Positions 48,480 through 56,743 of a stretch of DNA of 64,000 bases are shown here, one piece after another (the first letter of the stretch is position 1; each line of letters starts with the position of its first letter). Source of the DNA: Pseudomonas sp. W4I3. Lineage in GTDB: Bacteria > Pseudomonadota > Gammaproteobacteria > Pseudomonadales > Pseudomonadaceae. The stretch lies in contig NZ_JAUSXS010000001.1 of NCBI RefSeq assembly GCF_030816195.1, forward strand, positions 698,501 through 762,500, given 5' to 3'. Position numbers and translations under genes: made by a program. The notes under the pieces were generated by a model that searched no databases, had not been told where the DNA came from, and was given only the letters and a program-made list of their open reading frames with translations.

Positions 48480-50138
48480 TCAGGGCGAATGGGTGATGTC
48501 GGCAATATCTTCAGCAGACAGTGCGCCGGTGTCGGACGTTTCCAGCACCACATAAGCGCTGCTGCAAAACAGCGAGTTCAAGCGCTTCATGTCGGCAATC
48601 AGCTCCAAGTGCAGCGAGCTGGTTTCCAGGCTCTGCACGATTTTACGCTGCAAGCGGCTGACGTGGGCGTGGGCCAGACGACGTTCCTGGGCGCGAAAGC
48701 GGCGTTTCTCGCGCAGTAACTGGCGGGCGCTTTCTGGATCGCCGCTGAGAAATACCGACAAGCCCAGGCGCAGGTTGGAAATCAACTGGCTGTGCAGGTC
48801 GCTGAGTTCTTCCAGGCCGACTTCGGAAAACTGCCGACGTTGCGAGGTTTTCTGCTGCTGGACTTTGCGCAGCATGCGCTCGATCAAGTCGCCCGCCAGC
48901 TTCAGGTTGATCGACAGCTCAATGATCTCTGCCCAGCGTCGATTGTCCTGTTCACTCAGGTCTTCCCGGGGCATTTGCGCCAGGTAAAGTTTGATCGCGC
49001 TATAGAGCGCCTCGACGTCATCGCTGAGGCTGCGCATTTCCTGGGTGATGGCGGTTTGTTTGCCGCGCAGCACTTCCTGCATCGAGGTGAGCATGTTGTC
49101 GATCAAGTCGCCGAGCCGCAGGGTTTCGCGGGCGGCGTTGGCCAGCGCCAGGCTTGGCGTATCCAGCGCGGCCAGGTCCAGATGGCGCGGCTTGGCTTTG
49201 CCATTGGTCTCGGGCCGCTCGGGCAGCAGCCATTCGCACAGCCGAGCCATCGGGCCAATCGTCGGCAACAGAATCAGGCAACGGCTGACGTTGTAGAGCA
49301 GGTGAAAGGTGATGACCATGCCCTGAGTGCTGTAGTCCAGGCCGTCCATCCAGCGTACGAGTGGGTCGAGCACCGGAATGATCAGCAGCAGGCCGATCAA
49401 TTTGTACAACAGGCTGCCCAAGGCGACTTGCCGCCCGGCCGTGTTTTGCATGCTGGTGCTGAGAAAGGCCAGGATGCCGCTGCCGATGTTGGCGCCGATC
49501 ACCAGGCCGATGGCCACGTGCAAACCGATCACGCCGGCACCGGCCAGTGTGGCCGTCAGCAGTACAGCGGCGAGGCTGGAGTAGGAAATCATCGCGAACA
49601 GCGCGCCGACCAGGGCGTCGAGCAAGATGTCGCCGGTCAGCGAAGCGAAGATGACTTTGACGCCCTGAGCATGGGTAATCGGCCCGGCGGCTTCGACGAT
49701 CAATTGCAGTGCCAGGATGATCAGCCCGAGGCCGATCCCGACCCGGCCGAGTTGCCCTGCCCGCGTCTGTTTGCGCGACAGGAAAAATATCACCCCGAGG
49801 AAAATCAGCAGTGGCGACAACCAGGACAAGTCGAGGGTCAGCACCCGCGCCATCAACGCGGTACCCACGTCGGCACCGAGCATGGTGGCCAAGGCAGGGG
49901 TAAGGCTCATCAGCCCTTGGCCGACAAAGGAGGTGACCAGCATCGCTGTGGCATTGCTGCTCTGCACCATGGCTGTCACCAAGATGCCAGCGACAAACGC
50001 AAGCCAGCGTTTGGACATGTTCTGCCCGATGACTTGGCGCAAGTTGGAACCGTAGACCCGCAGGATGCCGGTACGGACGATGTGCGTGCCCCAGATAAGC
50101 AGGGTCACGGCGGAAAGCAGATTGAGCAAGGTCAGCAT
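48480..50138 (-). CDS. Na/Pi cotransporter family protein (PhoU domain)
   Basis: 552 residues. The N-terminal part (about 1-310) has two repeats of the Na/Pi transporter type (GTALMARVLTLDLSWL and GANIGSGILAFLSTSM), and the C-terminal part (about 330-545) is helical and PhoU-like. Inner-membrane sodium:phosphate transport is the family role. It is on the same strand as the M16 gene, 58 bases upstream of it. Confidence 0.88.
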   Translation of the reverse strand: MLTLLNLLSAVTLLIWGTHIVRTGILRVYGSNLRQVIGQNMSKRWLAFVAGILVTAMVQSSNATAMLVTSFVGQGLMSLTPALATMLGADVGTALMARVLTLDLSWLSPLLIFLGVIFFLSRKQTRAGQLGRVGIGLGLIILALQLIVEAAGPITHAQGVKVIFASLTGDILLDALVGALFAMISYSSLAAVLLTATLAGAGVIGLHVAIGLVIGANIGSGILAFLSTSMQNTAGRQVALGSLLYKLIGLLLIIPVLDPLVRWMDGLDYSTQGMVITFHLLYNVSRCLILLPTIGPMARLCEWLLPERPETNGKAKPRHLDLAALDTPSLALANAARETLRLGDLIDNMLTSMQEVLRGKQTAITQEMRSLSDDVEALYSAIKLYLAQMPREDLSEQDNRRWAEIIELSINLKLAGDLIERMLRKVQQQKTSQRRQFSEVGLEELSDLHSQLISNLRLGLSVFLSGDPESARQLLREKRRFRAQERRLAHAHVSRLQRKIVQSLETSSLHLELIADMKRLNSLFCSSAYVVLETSDTGALSAEDIADITHSP

Positions 50139-50286
50139 GCTCGGCCCCCCGTGTGGGTGCGCTCCAACAGGAGCGAAGGAAAGTTACCGCGTGCCGCTCT
50201 ACGTCTTGTGCTTAAGCTGTAGTTGGCGAATGGGCTCCGCGCCAGCATCGCATAGCTAAACTTGGGATTGAAACAAAACTGTCATC

Positions 50287-50386
50287 TGCAGGAACGAGTT
50301 TGCTCGCGAAGACGCCAAGGACAACGCGTTAAACCAGGCGGTGCGCGTTATCGTTGACGTTCTTCGCGAGCAAGCTCGCCCCTACA
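50287..50386. repeat. REP doublet, second family (100 bp)
   Basis: TGCAGGAACGAGTTTGCTCG at the left and CGAGCAAGCTCGCCCCTACA at the right. Same length as the element at 23397 and shares the internal GCGTTATCGTTGACGTT. It lies upstream of the Na/Pi gene and downstream of terC. Confidence 0.8.
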
Positions 50387-50407
50387 GGTTTATTGACCCG
50401 CAGCGTT

Positions 50408-51157
50408 CTAGCGCAGTTTCACCGGATCCTGCTGTTTCTTCTTTTTCGCGATGGCGGTGCGCATCTTGATGTTTATCGCTTCCACTGCCAGCGAGAACGC
50501 CATGGCGAAGTAGACGTAGCCTTTTGGCACGTGCACGTCGAAGGATTCGGCGATCAGCACGGTACCCACCACCAGCAGGAACGACAGCGCCAGCATCTTC
50601 AGCGACGGGTGCTTGTCGATGAACTCGCTGATGGTGCCAGCGGCCAGCATCATCACCAGTACGGCAACCACGATGGCGGCGACCATCACCGGCACGTGGG
50701 AAACCATGCCGACTGCGGTGATGACCGAGTCCAGGGAGAACACGATGTCGATGATCGCGATCTGGATGATGGTGTAGATGAACTTGCCACCGGCGCCTTT
50801 GGGCTCGTCATGGCTTTCTTCTTCACCTTCCAGGGCGTGGTACATCTCCTGGGAGCTTTTCCACAGCAGGAACAGGCCACCGAAGAACAGGATCAGATCG
50901 CGCCCGGAGATGCCCTGGCCGAAGACCTCGAACAAGTCGGCGGTCAGTTGCATGACCCAGGTGATCGACAGCAGCAACAGGATACGCGTGACCATCGCCA
51001 GGGCGAGGCCGAAGATCCGGGTGCGCGCCTGCATGTGCTTGGGCATGCGGCTGACCAGGATCGAAATCATGATGATGTTATCGATGCCCAGCACGATCTC
51101 GAGGGCCGTCAGGGTGAAGAAGGCAATCCAGATCTCCGGATTGGTCAGCCATTCCAT
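50408..51157 (-). CDS. TerC family integral membrane protein
   Basis: 249 residues from ATG 51157 (MEWLTNPEIWIAFF); a longer frame to 51175 has no ribosome site. Seven to eight hydrophobic segments; family motifs EIVLGIDNIIMIS and IDIVFSLDSVITAVG place paired acidic residues in the membrane, typical of the TerC/Alx family linked to manganese export. No yybP-ykoY riboswitch is apparent in the 68 bases upstream. Confidence 0.9.
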   Translation of the reverse strand: MEWLTNPEIWIAFFTLTALEIVLGIDNIIMISILVSRMPKHMQARTRIFGLALAMVTRILLLLSITWVMQLTADLFEVFGQGISGRDLILFFGGLFLLWKSSQEMYHALEGEEESHDEPKGAGGKFIYTIIQIAIIDIVFSLDSVITAVGMVSHVPVMVAAIVVAVLVMMLAAGTISEFIDKHPSLKMLALSFLLVVGTVLIAESFDVHVPKGYVYFAMAFSLAVEAINIKMRTAIAKKKKQQDPVKLR

Positions 51158-51225
51158 GTGTATTCCTTTGTGCAAGTGTTAGACCGCGCAAGCTGTAGCG
51201 CCGCGCGGTGAGTGAGTCGGTAAGA

Positions 51226-52533
51226 TTATAGAGTGCTGAACAGCGGAAAAATCCCCATCAGCAACGCGGCGAACATTATGCACAGGCATACCAGCACTGC
51301 CCACTTGAGGGTGAAGCGCTGATGATCGCCGAACTCGATACCCGCCAGGGCAACCAGCAAGTAGGTCGAGGGTACCAGCGGGCTGAGCAGATGCACCGGC
51401 TGGCCGACGATCGACGCCCGCGCCATTTCCACTGCGGTGATGCCGTAGTGGCTGGCCGCTTCGGCCAGTACCGGCAGTACGCCATAGTAGAACGCATCGT
51501 TGGACATGAAGAAGGTAAACGGCATGCTCACCAGCGCCGTGATCACCGCCAGGTACGGGCCCAGGGCTTCCGGGATGACCGCCAGCAGGCTCTTGGACAT
51601 GGCATCGACCATGCCTGTGCCCGACAGGATGCCAGTGAAAATGCCTGCGGCGAAGATCAGCCCGACGACCGCCAATACGCTACCGGCGTGGGCCGCGACG
51701 CGGTCTTTCTGTTGTTGCAGGCACGGGTAGTTGACGATCATCGCGATACTGAACGCCACCATGAACAGCACCGGCAGCGGCAACAGGCCGGCGATCAGCG
51801 TGCACATCAGGGCCAGCGTGAGCGCGCCGTTGAACCAGATCAGCTTCGGACGGCGGGCGTCGGGAAATTGCGACACGCTGATTTCGCTGTGATCGATCTC
51901 GTCGCCTTGCAGGTGCAGTTCGCCCAGGCGCGCACGCTCGCGCTTGCCGTACATATAGGCAATTGCCAGGATCGCCACCACGCCGGCAGCCATCGCCGGG
52001 ATCATGGGCACGAAGATATCCGATGGGTCGACATGCAGCGCACTGGCGGCGCGGGCCGTCGGACCGCCCCACGGCGTCATGTTCATCACGCCACCGGCAA
52101 GAATGATCAAGCCGGCCATGATCCGCGGGCTCATGCCGATGCGCTGGTACAGCGGCAGCATGGCGGCGACGCAGATCATGTACGTAGTGGCGCCGTCACC
52201 GTCCAGGGACACCACCAACGCCAGCACGGCGGTGCCGACCGACACTTTCAACGGGTCGCCCTTGACCATCTTGAGGATCTTGCGCACGGCCGGGTCGAAC
52301 AGGCCGGAGTCGATCATCAGGGCAAAGTAGAGGATGGCGAACATCAGCATCACGCCGGTCGGCGCGAGCTTGGTGATGCCTTCGAGCATCATCGGGCCGA
52401 TCTTCGGCGCGAAGCCGCCGAACAGCGCGAACAGGATGGGCACGATGATCAAGGCGATCAGCGCGGACAGGCGCTTGGTCATGATCAGGAACATGAACGT
52501 GATGACCATGGCGAAGCCAAGGAAAGTCAGCAT
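51226..52533 (-). CDS. CitMHS family citrate-metal:H+ symporter
   Basis: 435 residues, about eleven hydrophobic segments. Family features: VVSLDGDGATTYMICVAAMLPLY and NMTPWGGPTARAASAL. Members import citrate complexed with Mg2+ or a related metal ion. Homologous to PA5476-type citA. Adjacent to TerC on the same strand. Confidence 0.9.
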   Translation of the reverse strand: MLTFLGFAMVITFMFLIMTKRLSALIALIIVPILFALFGGFAPKIGPMMLEGITKLAPTGVMLMFAILYFALMIDSGLFDPAVRKILKMVKGDPLKVSVGTAVLALVVSLDGDGATTYMICVAAMLPLYQRIGMSPRIMAGLIILAGGVMNMTPWGGPTARAASALHVDPSDIFVPMIPAMAAGVVAILAIAYMYGKRERARLGELHLQGDEIDHSEISVSQFPDARRPKLIWFNGALTLALMCTLIAGLLPLPVLFMVAFSIAMIVNYPCLQQQKDRVAAHAGSVLAVVGLIFAAGIFTGILSGTGMVDAMSKSLLAVIPEALGPYLAVITALVSMPFTFFMSNDAFYYGVLPVLAEAASHYGITAVEMARASIVGQPVHLLSPLVPSTYLLVALAGIEFGDHQRFTLKWAVLVCLCIMFAALLMGIFPLFSTL

Positions 52534-52839
52534 AGGAATACTCCAGGCGTAGCGCGGCTAGGGAATGGCGGACCGGGTGGGGTCAGCGCAGAACGAAAGG
52601 CACGAGGCGTACGGGTGGAGTTGGGGCAAACAGGCGGGTACGGGCGGACATCGGAGATCACCATTGTTGTTGTTAACAGTCGGTCTATTGCCGACAGTGG
52701 AGGTGATCCTAGACGGGTAAGCTTTCAGCCAGCTTTCGCTGAGAAAACAGATGACACTCGGTCATTAGGCTGTTGCCGATACAAATGTGGGAGGGGGCAA
52801 GCCCCCTCCCACAATTCGGTTTTGTGTACCGCTGAATTT
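52534..52839 (-). other. 306-bp region between the CitMHS gene and the DUF4105 gene
   Basis: No gene is supported. It holds an inverted repeat GTCGG-TCTATTG-CCGAC (52679-52695) about 145 bases upstream of the CitMHS start, which could be an operator, and the compact palindrome at 52786-52813. Confidence 0.5.
52786..52813. repeat. Compact perfect REP palindrome (28 bp)
   Basis: Arms TGTGGGAGGGGGC and GCCCCCTCCCACA separated by AA, a perfect 13-bp inverted repeat. It is the REP outer sequence without the usual 50-60 bp spacer. It lies 26 bases after the DUF4105 stop and could act as a terminator. Confidence 0.85.
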
Positions 52840-54801
52840 TCAAGGCAGCTCGAGGCCGCCTGCCGCCTTGTGCAGCGCCCGCAGGTGTTCACCCATTTGC
52901 TTGAGGTTGGCTTCGCAGGCGGCAATCTCGGCGGCGCGGGAAGGATCGAGCAGCGCCCTCACCTCTTTATCCAGGTCGCCGGTCAGCGATTGCAGTTGCT
53001 TCTGGCGTTCGGCACTTTCCGATTCCAACCGTTTGGCTTCCGACGGTTGCGGCAGGCCATAGCCGCCACTGTCGAGCAGCTCGGCCGGGCGACTGAGGAA
53101 GCCGCTGTTGGCGAGAATTTGCTGCAAGGTGTTGTTGGCCTTTTCCATCCCGCCGTTTTTCAGCTCGCGCGCATTGAGGTAACGCTGTTTGACTTCGTCT
53201 TGGGCAAGCATTAACTGTTTGCGGTAGCTGGCTTGTTCCAGCAGCAGCAAGGCGGCGCTGGTGCGCAAGTCGGCCTGGCTGAACCATTGACGGCGTTCCT
53301 GTGCATCCAGCGACAGCCAGTCTTCAACCTGGGTCTGCTTGATCGGCAGACGTTTGCGCAGCACATCGAACATCGCCTGATAGCGTTCGCGGAACGAGTC
53401 GAAGTGGTAACCCAGGCGCAACGCCTCGCGCTTGTCATTGAGTACGCTGGTGTCGGCCAGCCCGCGCGCGCTGAGCACTTCCAGCAAGCCGTTGGGGGTG
53501 ATGTTGTCCAGGCCTGTCAACTGTGGGTTGGCGCTGCCACTGCGCAACAGTTTCAAGCTTTCTACCGCGCAATTGTTGGAGATAAAGAAGTAATTGCCGT
53601 CGTAGCTCCAGTGCATCTCGGCGGCATGTTCGACCGTGTCGTTGATTTCCTGGCGGTTGAGCTTCAGCGGCACCGACGCCAGGCCACGCAGTTCAGTCTT
53701 GGTGTATTCGTCGATGACCTGGGCCAGCGGCAAAACGAACAGCCGTGACGGGTATTTGCCCACCAGGCCATCCCAGCTCGATAGCTGTACGTCACCGACG
53801 AAGGCGCGGTAGGACAAGACAAGGTGTTGATCCAGGTCCAGCCGGCAGTCTGGCCCGCGAGGGCGGCCGGGCGCGCAGATCACCAGGCGCAGCATGCTAT
53901 GGCCCCAGCGACTCACCAGGTTCTGATTGGCTTCGGCGAGCAGGTAGTCGATTTCGTACACCCGTTCCGGGTCGATCTGGCCCAACGGTGTTTTGGCGAA
54001 ATCATTGCCTGCGTTCAAGAAAGCGTAGGTCTTGCCGCAGGTATCCTGCCCGGGCGGCGCCCAGCCGAAGTGTTCCTTGTAATAGCGCGCCAGCGCGGGA
54101 CGGCGGCAGGCGTAGCTGGGGTCGAGGAGGAAGTACTCCATGTTGACCGCAACGAATTCCAGCGGGCTGGTGGTTTCGTAGATGTCCGGGCTGCGAGCTA
54201 CCTGATTGTTGTGCTGTTCACGTTCGCCGCGACGGCCGACGTATTGCGGCCAGCCGGCGAGGTCCAGCAGGCGTGGATCGTCACTCAACGTGAAACGACG
54301 GTCATTCTGGCCGCGGCACTGGTCGGGCAAGCCAATCAAACCGGTGATGCTGTTCTGGCGGCTGCATCGCTGGATCAGCGCACGCTCGTCCTTGGACCAC
54401 AGGCGCGCACGGTCATAGATGTGGGTCAGTTCATGCAGCACAGTGGCGAGCATTTCCCGGCGCACGGTGCCGTGAGGACGATTGGTTTTCTGGGTGGCGG
54501 CGCTGCCGTCGGTCAGGCTGGCGAGCAGGTTTCGGTTGAGGTCTAGTTCAGACACCAGCGATGCCTGGCCATAAGCGTTCTCAGGCATTTTGTCGGTCCA
54601 GCCGACGTCGATACGGCGGTCCAACTGCTCGATGAAACGCGGCGGCAAGGCGCCCAGCGCTTCATCGAGCAACGCCTGGCTGGCCTGCTGTTCGGCCTGG
54701 CTCAGACCCTCGGTCTTGAGCCGCAGTTGCAGGCTGGCCTGGGCTGCGTCGGCGCACAGCAACACAGCTCCGGCCAAGAGCCAGGCTTTGATTCGCCTCA
54801 C
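52840..54801 (-). CDS. Secreted DUF4105-domain protein with HExxH motif
   Basis: 653 residues. Signal peptide about 1-22 (ending AQA). The N-terminal region has a metalloprotease-like HELTH (His123, Glu124, His127; LATVLHELTHIYD). The middle part (about 280-460) fits DUF4105 (EANQNLVSRWGHSMLRLVICAPG). The C-terminal third is helical and Gln/Glu-rich. Periplasmic location is likely. A peptidase function is inferred only from HExxH. ATGA overlap with the upstream DUF2388 gene. Confidence 0.82.
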   Translation of the reverse strand: MRRIKAWLLAGAVLLCADAAQASLQLRLKTEGLSQAEQQASQALLDEALGALPPRFIEQLDRRIDVGWTDKMPENAYGQASLVSELDLNRNLLASLTDGSAATQKTNRPHGTVRREMLATVLHELTHIYDRARLWSKDERALIQRCSRQNSITGLIGLPDQCRGQNDRRFTLSDDPRLLDLAGWPQYVGRRGEREQHNNQVARSPDIYETTSPLEFVAVNMEYFLLDPSYACRRPALARYYKEHFGWAPPGQDTCGKTYAFLNAGNDFAKTPLGQIDPERVYEIDYLLAEANQNLVSRWGHSMLRLVICAPGRPRGPDCRLDLDQHLVLSYRAFVGDVQLSSWDGLVGKYPSRLFVLPLAQVIDEYTKTELRGLASVPLKLNRQEINDTVEHAAEMHWSYDGNYFFISNNCAVESLKLLRSGSANPQLTGLDNITPNGLLEVLSARGLADTSVLNDKREALRLGYHFDSFRERYQAMFDVLRKRLPIKQTQVEDWLSLDAQERRQWFSQADLRTSAALLLLEQASYRKQLMLAQDEVKQRYLNARELKNGGMEKANNTLQQILANSGFLSRPAELLDSGGYGLPQPSEAKRLESESAERQKQLQSLTGDLDKEVRALLDPSRAAEIAACEANLKQMGEHLRALHKAAGGLELP

Positions 54802-55118
54802 AGAGCGAGGATAGCTTCGGCGAGCGTCTGGTCACTGGCATCACGGGCTTCTGGCACGCGGGTGCGCAAGGTGTCGAAGGCTGCTTCGAGCTGCGCACCA
54901 CGGATCTCGCCGTTGGTGGCGACGAAACTGGCGGCATCATCGTGGGCTTCGCGCACGATCTTGGAGTCGCGGATAGAGGTGGTGGTGTCCGAGGTGAAGT
55001 CAATGGTGCGCGCAGATGCACGGACGACGATGTTGCTGGTGGCCTTCAGGGTTTGCGCCTGGGCGACATCAGCCAGAACCAGCAGGCCGAGGGCGGCGAC
55101 GATCAACGGGCTACGCAT
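54798..55118 (-). CDS. DUF2388 secreted protein, paralogue 1
   Basis: 106 residues. Signal peptide ends about AQA (21), then the DUF2388 core: DSKIVREAHDDAASFVATNGEIRGAQLEAAFDTLR and the C-terminal LAEAIL. ATG 55118 chosen by the signal peptide; it is in front of the DUF4105 gene and overlaps it by 4 bases. Function unknown. The text 'Holliday junction resolvasome' sometimes attached to this family has no support here. Confidence 0.83.
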   Translation of the reverse strand: MRSPLIVAALGLLVLADVAQAQTLKATSNIVVRASARTIDFTSDTTTSIRDSKIVREAHDDAASFVATNGEIRGAQLEAAFDTLRTRVPEARDASDQTLAEAILAL

Positions 55119-55155
55119 GGGGTGACTCCAATACAAGAGGGACATACAAAGATGA

Positions 55156-55464
55156 TTATTGGACGAGAATTGCTTGCGCCAGTTCAAGGTCGCCTGCATG
55201 AAGTTTTGGCTGGGTGCGGCGCAGATAATCCAGTGCGGACTCCAAGCGTGCGCCTCGCCATTGGCCGTCAGTGGCAACGAAAGCGGCAGCGTCATCCTTG
55301 GCAAGCCGTACCAACTTGTTGTCGAACGGCGCAGAGGTCACCTTGCTGGTGGCGTACACGCTGACAACGGTGCTCTGAATGGAGACGTCGAAGGCCGAAG
55401 CCAACGGTGCCCAGCAGGCGCAGAACATGAAAGGAACAATCAACAGGCGGTTTGAAAAAGCCAT
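55156..55464 (-). CDS. DUF2388 secreted protein, paralogue 2
   Basis: 102 residues from ATG 55464. Signal peptide ends about ASA. Core: DNKLVRLAKDDAAAFVATDGQWRGARLESALDYLR, with LAQAIL at the end. A TTG four codons earlier (55476) is possible. It lies 37 bases before paralogue 1. It is the most divergent of the three. Confidence 0.8.
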   Translation of the reverse strand: MAFSNRLLIVPFMFCACWAPLASAFDVSIQSTVVSVYATSKVTSAPFDNKLVRLAKDDAAAFVATDGQWRGARLESALDYLRRTQPKLHAGDLELAQAILVQ

Positions 55465-55555
55465 GGGACTCGACAATTGAAAACGAGCGCCAAGGCTAGC
55501 GCAATGACCGGGTGAGAGCCAGTGCAGTGACTGGCTCTGCCTGCTTGCGCCTGGG

Positions 55556-55876
55556 TTAGATCGCCAGGATCGCCTGGGCCAATTGAGCGTCGGTGGCGGT
55601 GTTCAACTGCGGCGCTTGTTGGCGGATCTGTGCCAGGGCGCTTTCCAGTTTCACGCCACGGATGGCGCCTTCGCTGGCAACGAAGCTGGCGGCGTCGTCA
55701 CGGGCGGCTTGCACCACTTTGTTGTCGCGCAGGGAGGACGTGGCATCGGACGTGGCGTCAGAGGTGGCTTTCAGTGCGCCAACGATCGAGTCGGTGGTCA
55801 CGATCAGGCTGCTCGCATTGGCGTTGGCAGCAATAGCCAATAGGGCAGCAGTGCACAGCAGGCGAAGACGGGACAT
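55556..55876 (-). CDS. DUF2388 secreted protein, paralogue 3
   Basis: 106 residues from ATG 55876 (AGGAGT upstream). Signal peptide ends about ANA. Core: DNKVVQAARDDAASFVASEGAIRGVKLESALAQIR, with LAQAIL at the end. It is the first gene of the four-gene operon; 91 bases separate it from paralogue 2. Confidence 0.85.
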   Translation of the reverse strand: MSRLRLLCTAALLAIAANANASSLIVTTDSIVGALKATSDATSDATSSLRDNKVVQAARDDAASFVASEGAIRGVKLESALAQIRQQAPQLNTATDAQLAQAILAI

Positions 55877-56209
55877 GGGATAACTCCTGTAGATGGGCAA
55901 ATTAGGTGGCACAGAACGGCCACAGTGAAACGGACGTTGGGCAACTGGGCATCTGACGCCCGATCTACAAGGTTCGCCACGTGGTGACTGGATATTAAGC
56001 CACCGCTTGTCCATTCGGAAGCGGGTTGTATAACTGTTACGGCTGTATGTTGAAATATAAAAACTGTACTGGTCGAAGAGAGTGTGACTGTTCCAATTCC
56101 GTTCTTCCAGAAACAACAAAGCCCGCCTCCGGTTACCCGGGGCGGGCTTTGCTTTGACAAATCAGAGTGCTGGCGGTGGACCCGACGGGTCAGGGCCAGC
56201 GAGCGCTAA
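55877..56209 (-). promoter_or_regulatory. Region between the DUF2388 operon and the DUF1127 gene
   Basis: 333 bases without a gene. It contains the leader and promoter of the DUF2388 operon, with AACTGTT (56032-56038), CTGTA (56043-56047) and AACTGTAC (56062-56069) just upstream, and the terminator at 56118-56150. Confidence 0.55.
56118..56150 (-). terminator. Terminator after the DUF1127 gene
   Basis: Stem AAAGCCCGCC / GGCGGGCTTT, perfect 10 bp, with CCGG/CCGG further pairing in the loop. Read on the minus strand it follows the DUF1127 stop at 56210 and ends in TTTGTTGTTT. Confidence 0.85.
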
Positions 56210-56425
56210 TCAGCGCCAGAACGGCTTGCTCAGCTCTTCGTAGCGTTGAGCTTCGCTGATACCGGCGTCAGCCAGCAGACGCGAATCCAGGCGAGCCAGT
56301 TGGTGGCGGCTGGAGATGCGGCGCTGCCACAACATCAGGTTGGCGAGAACGCGCAGAGGCATGGAAGCCTGGGTGTTGACAGCTTTTTCTTCGAAGAACA
56401 GTTCGGAACTGAGTGTACGTTCCAT
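56210..56425 (-). CDS. DUF1127 small protein
   Basis: 71 residues. Family pattern in the C-terminal half: WQRRISSRHQLARLDSRLLADAGISEAQRYEELSKPFW, the Arg-rich DUF1127 core. Small DUF1127 proteins affect RNA turnover and phosphate or carbon metabolism in some bacteria; the role here is unknown. AAGGATG precedes the ATG. Confidence 0.88.
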   Translation of the reverse strand: MERTLSSELFFEEKAVNTQASMPLRVLANLMLWQRRISSRHQLARLDSRLLADAGISEAQRYEELSKPFWR

Positions 56426-56743
56426 GATGACATCCTTCCGCTTGTGGCGGGATTAGGTAGTGGTTTAACTGATGCCAATGATCCTCCTCGCACGCAAGAC
56501 TCTCTAGATACAGTTCACCTGTATTGTGAGGGGCCAGTTAACTGTTTATAGAGGCTGTACGGTACGGAATTGGTGCAACTGTACCTGTCTGCACTTAAAC
56601 AGTGCGAAATAGGGGATTTTGAGGTGGGCAGTAGGATATTTCGGTAGGAAATGACCGGTACAGCAGTACAGTTTTTGATAAATATGCAGGTTGGACAACC
56701 GGGCCAATAAAACTGTATTTGCCTCAGCCCGGTCGTGTATCGA
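56426..56743 (-). promoter_or_regulatory. Promoter region of the DUF1127 gene with an array of CTGTA/TACAG sites
   Basis: 318 bases without a gene. CTGTA or its complement TACAG occurs at 56509, 56519, 56555, 56579, 56658, 56666 and 56713, with the fuller form AACTGTAC at 56577-56584 and GTACAGTT at 56666-56673, plus AACTGTT at 56540. About 0.4 copies would be expected by chance. This looks like a cluster of regulator half-sites. Confidence 0.6.

Noticed and set aside
51158..51225. yybP-ykoY (manganese) riboswitch before terC
   Set aside because: Only 68 bases are available and no matching structure is visible.
14440..52813. CRISPR array made of the repeated REP units
   Set aside because: Copies are widely spaced single doublets with inverted symmetry and no regular spacer series; no cas genes are present.
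54798..55118. Annotation of DUF2388 protein as Holliday junction helicase subunit
   Set aside because: The protein is small, has a signal peptide and lacks any helicase motif.
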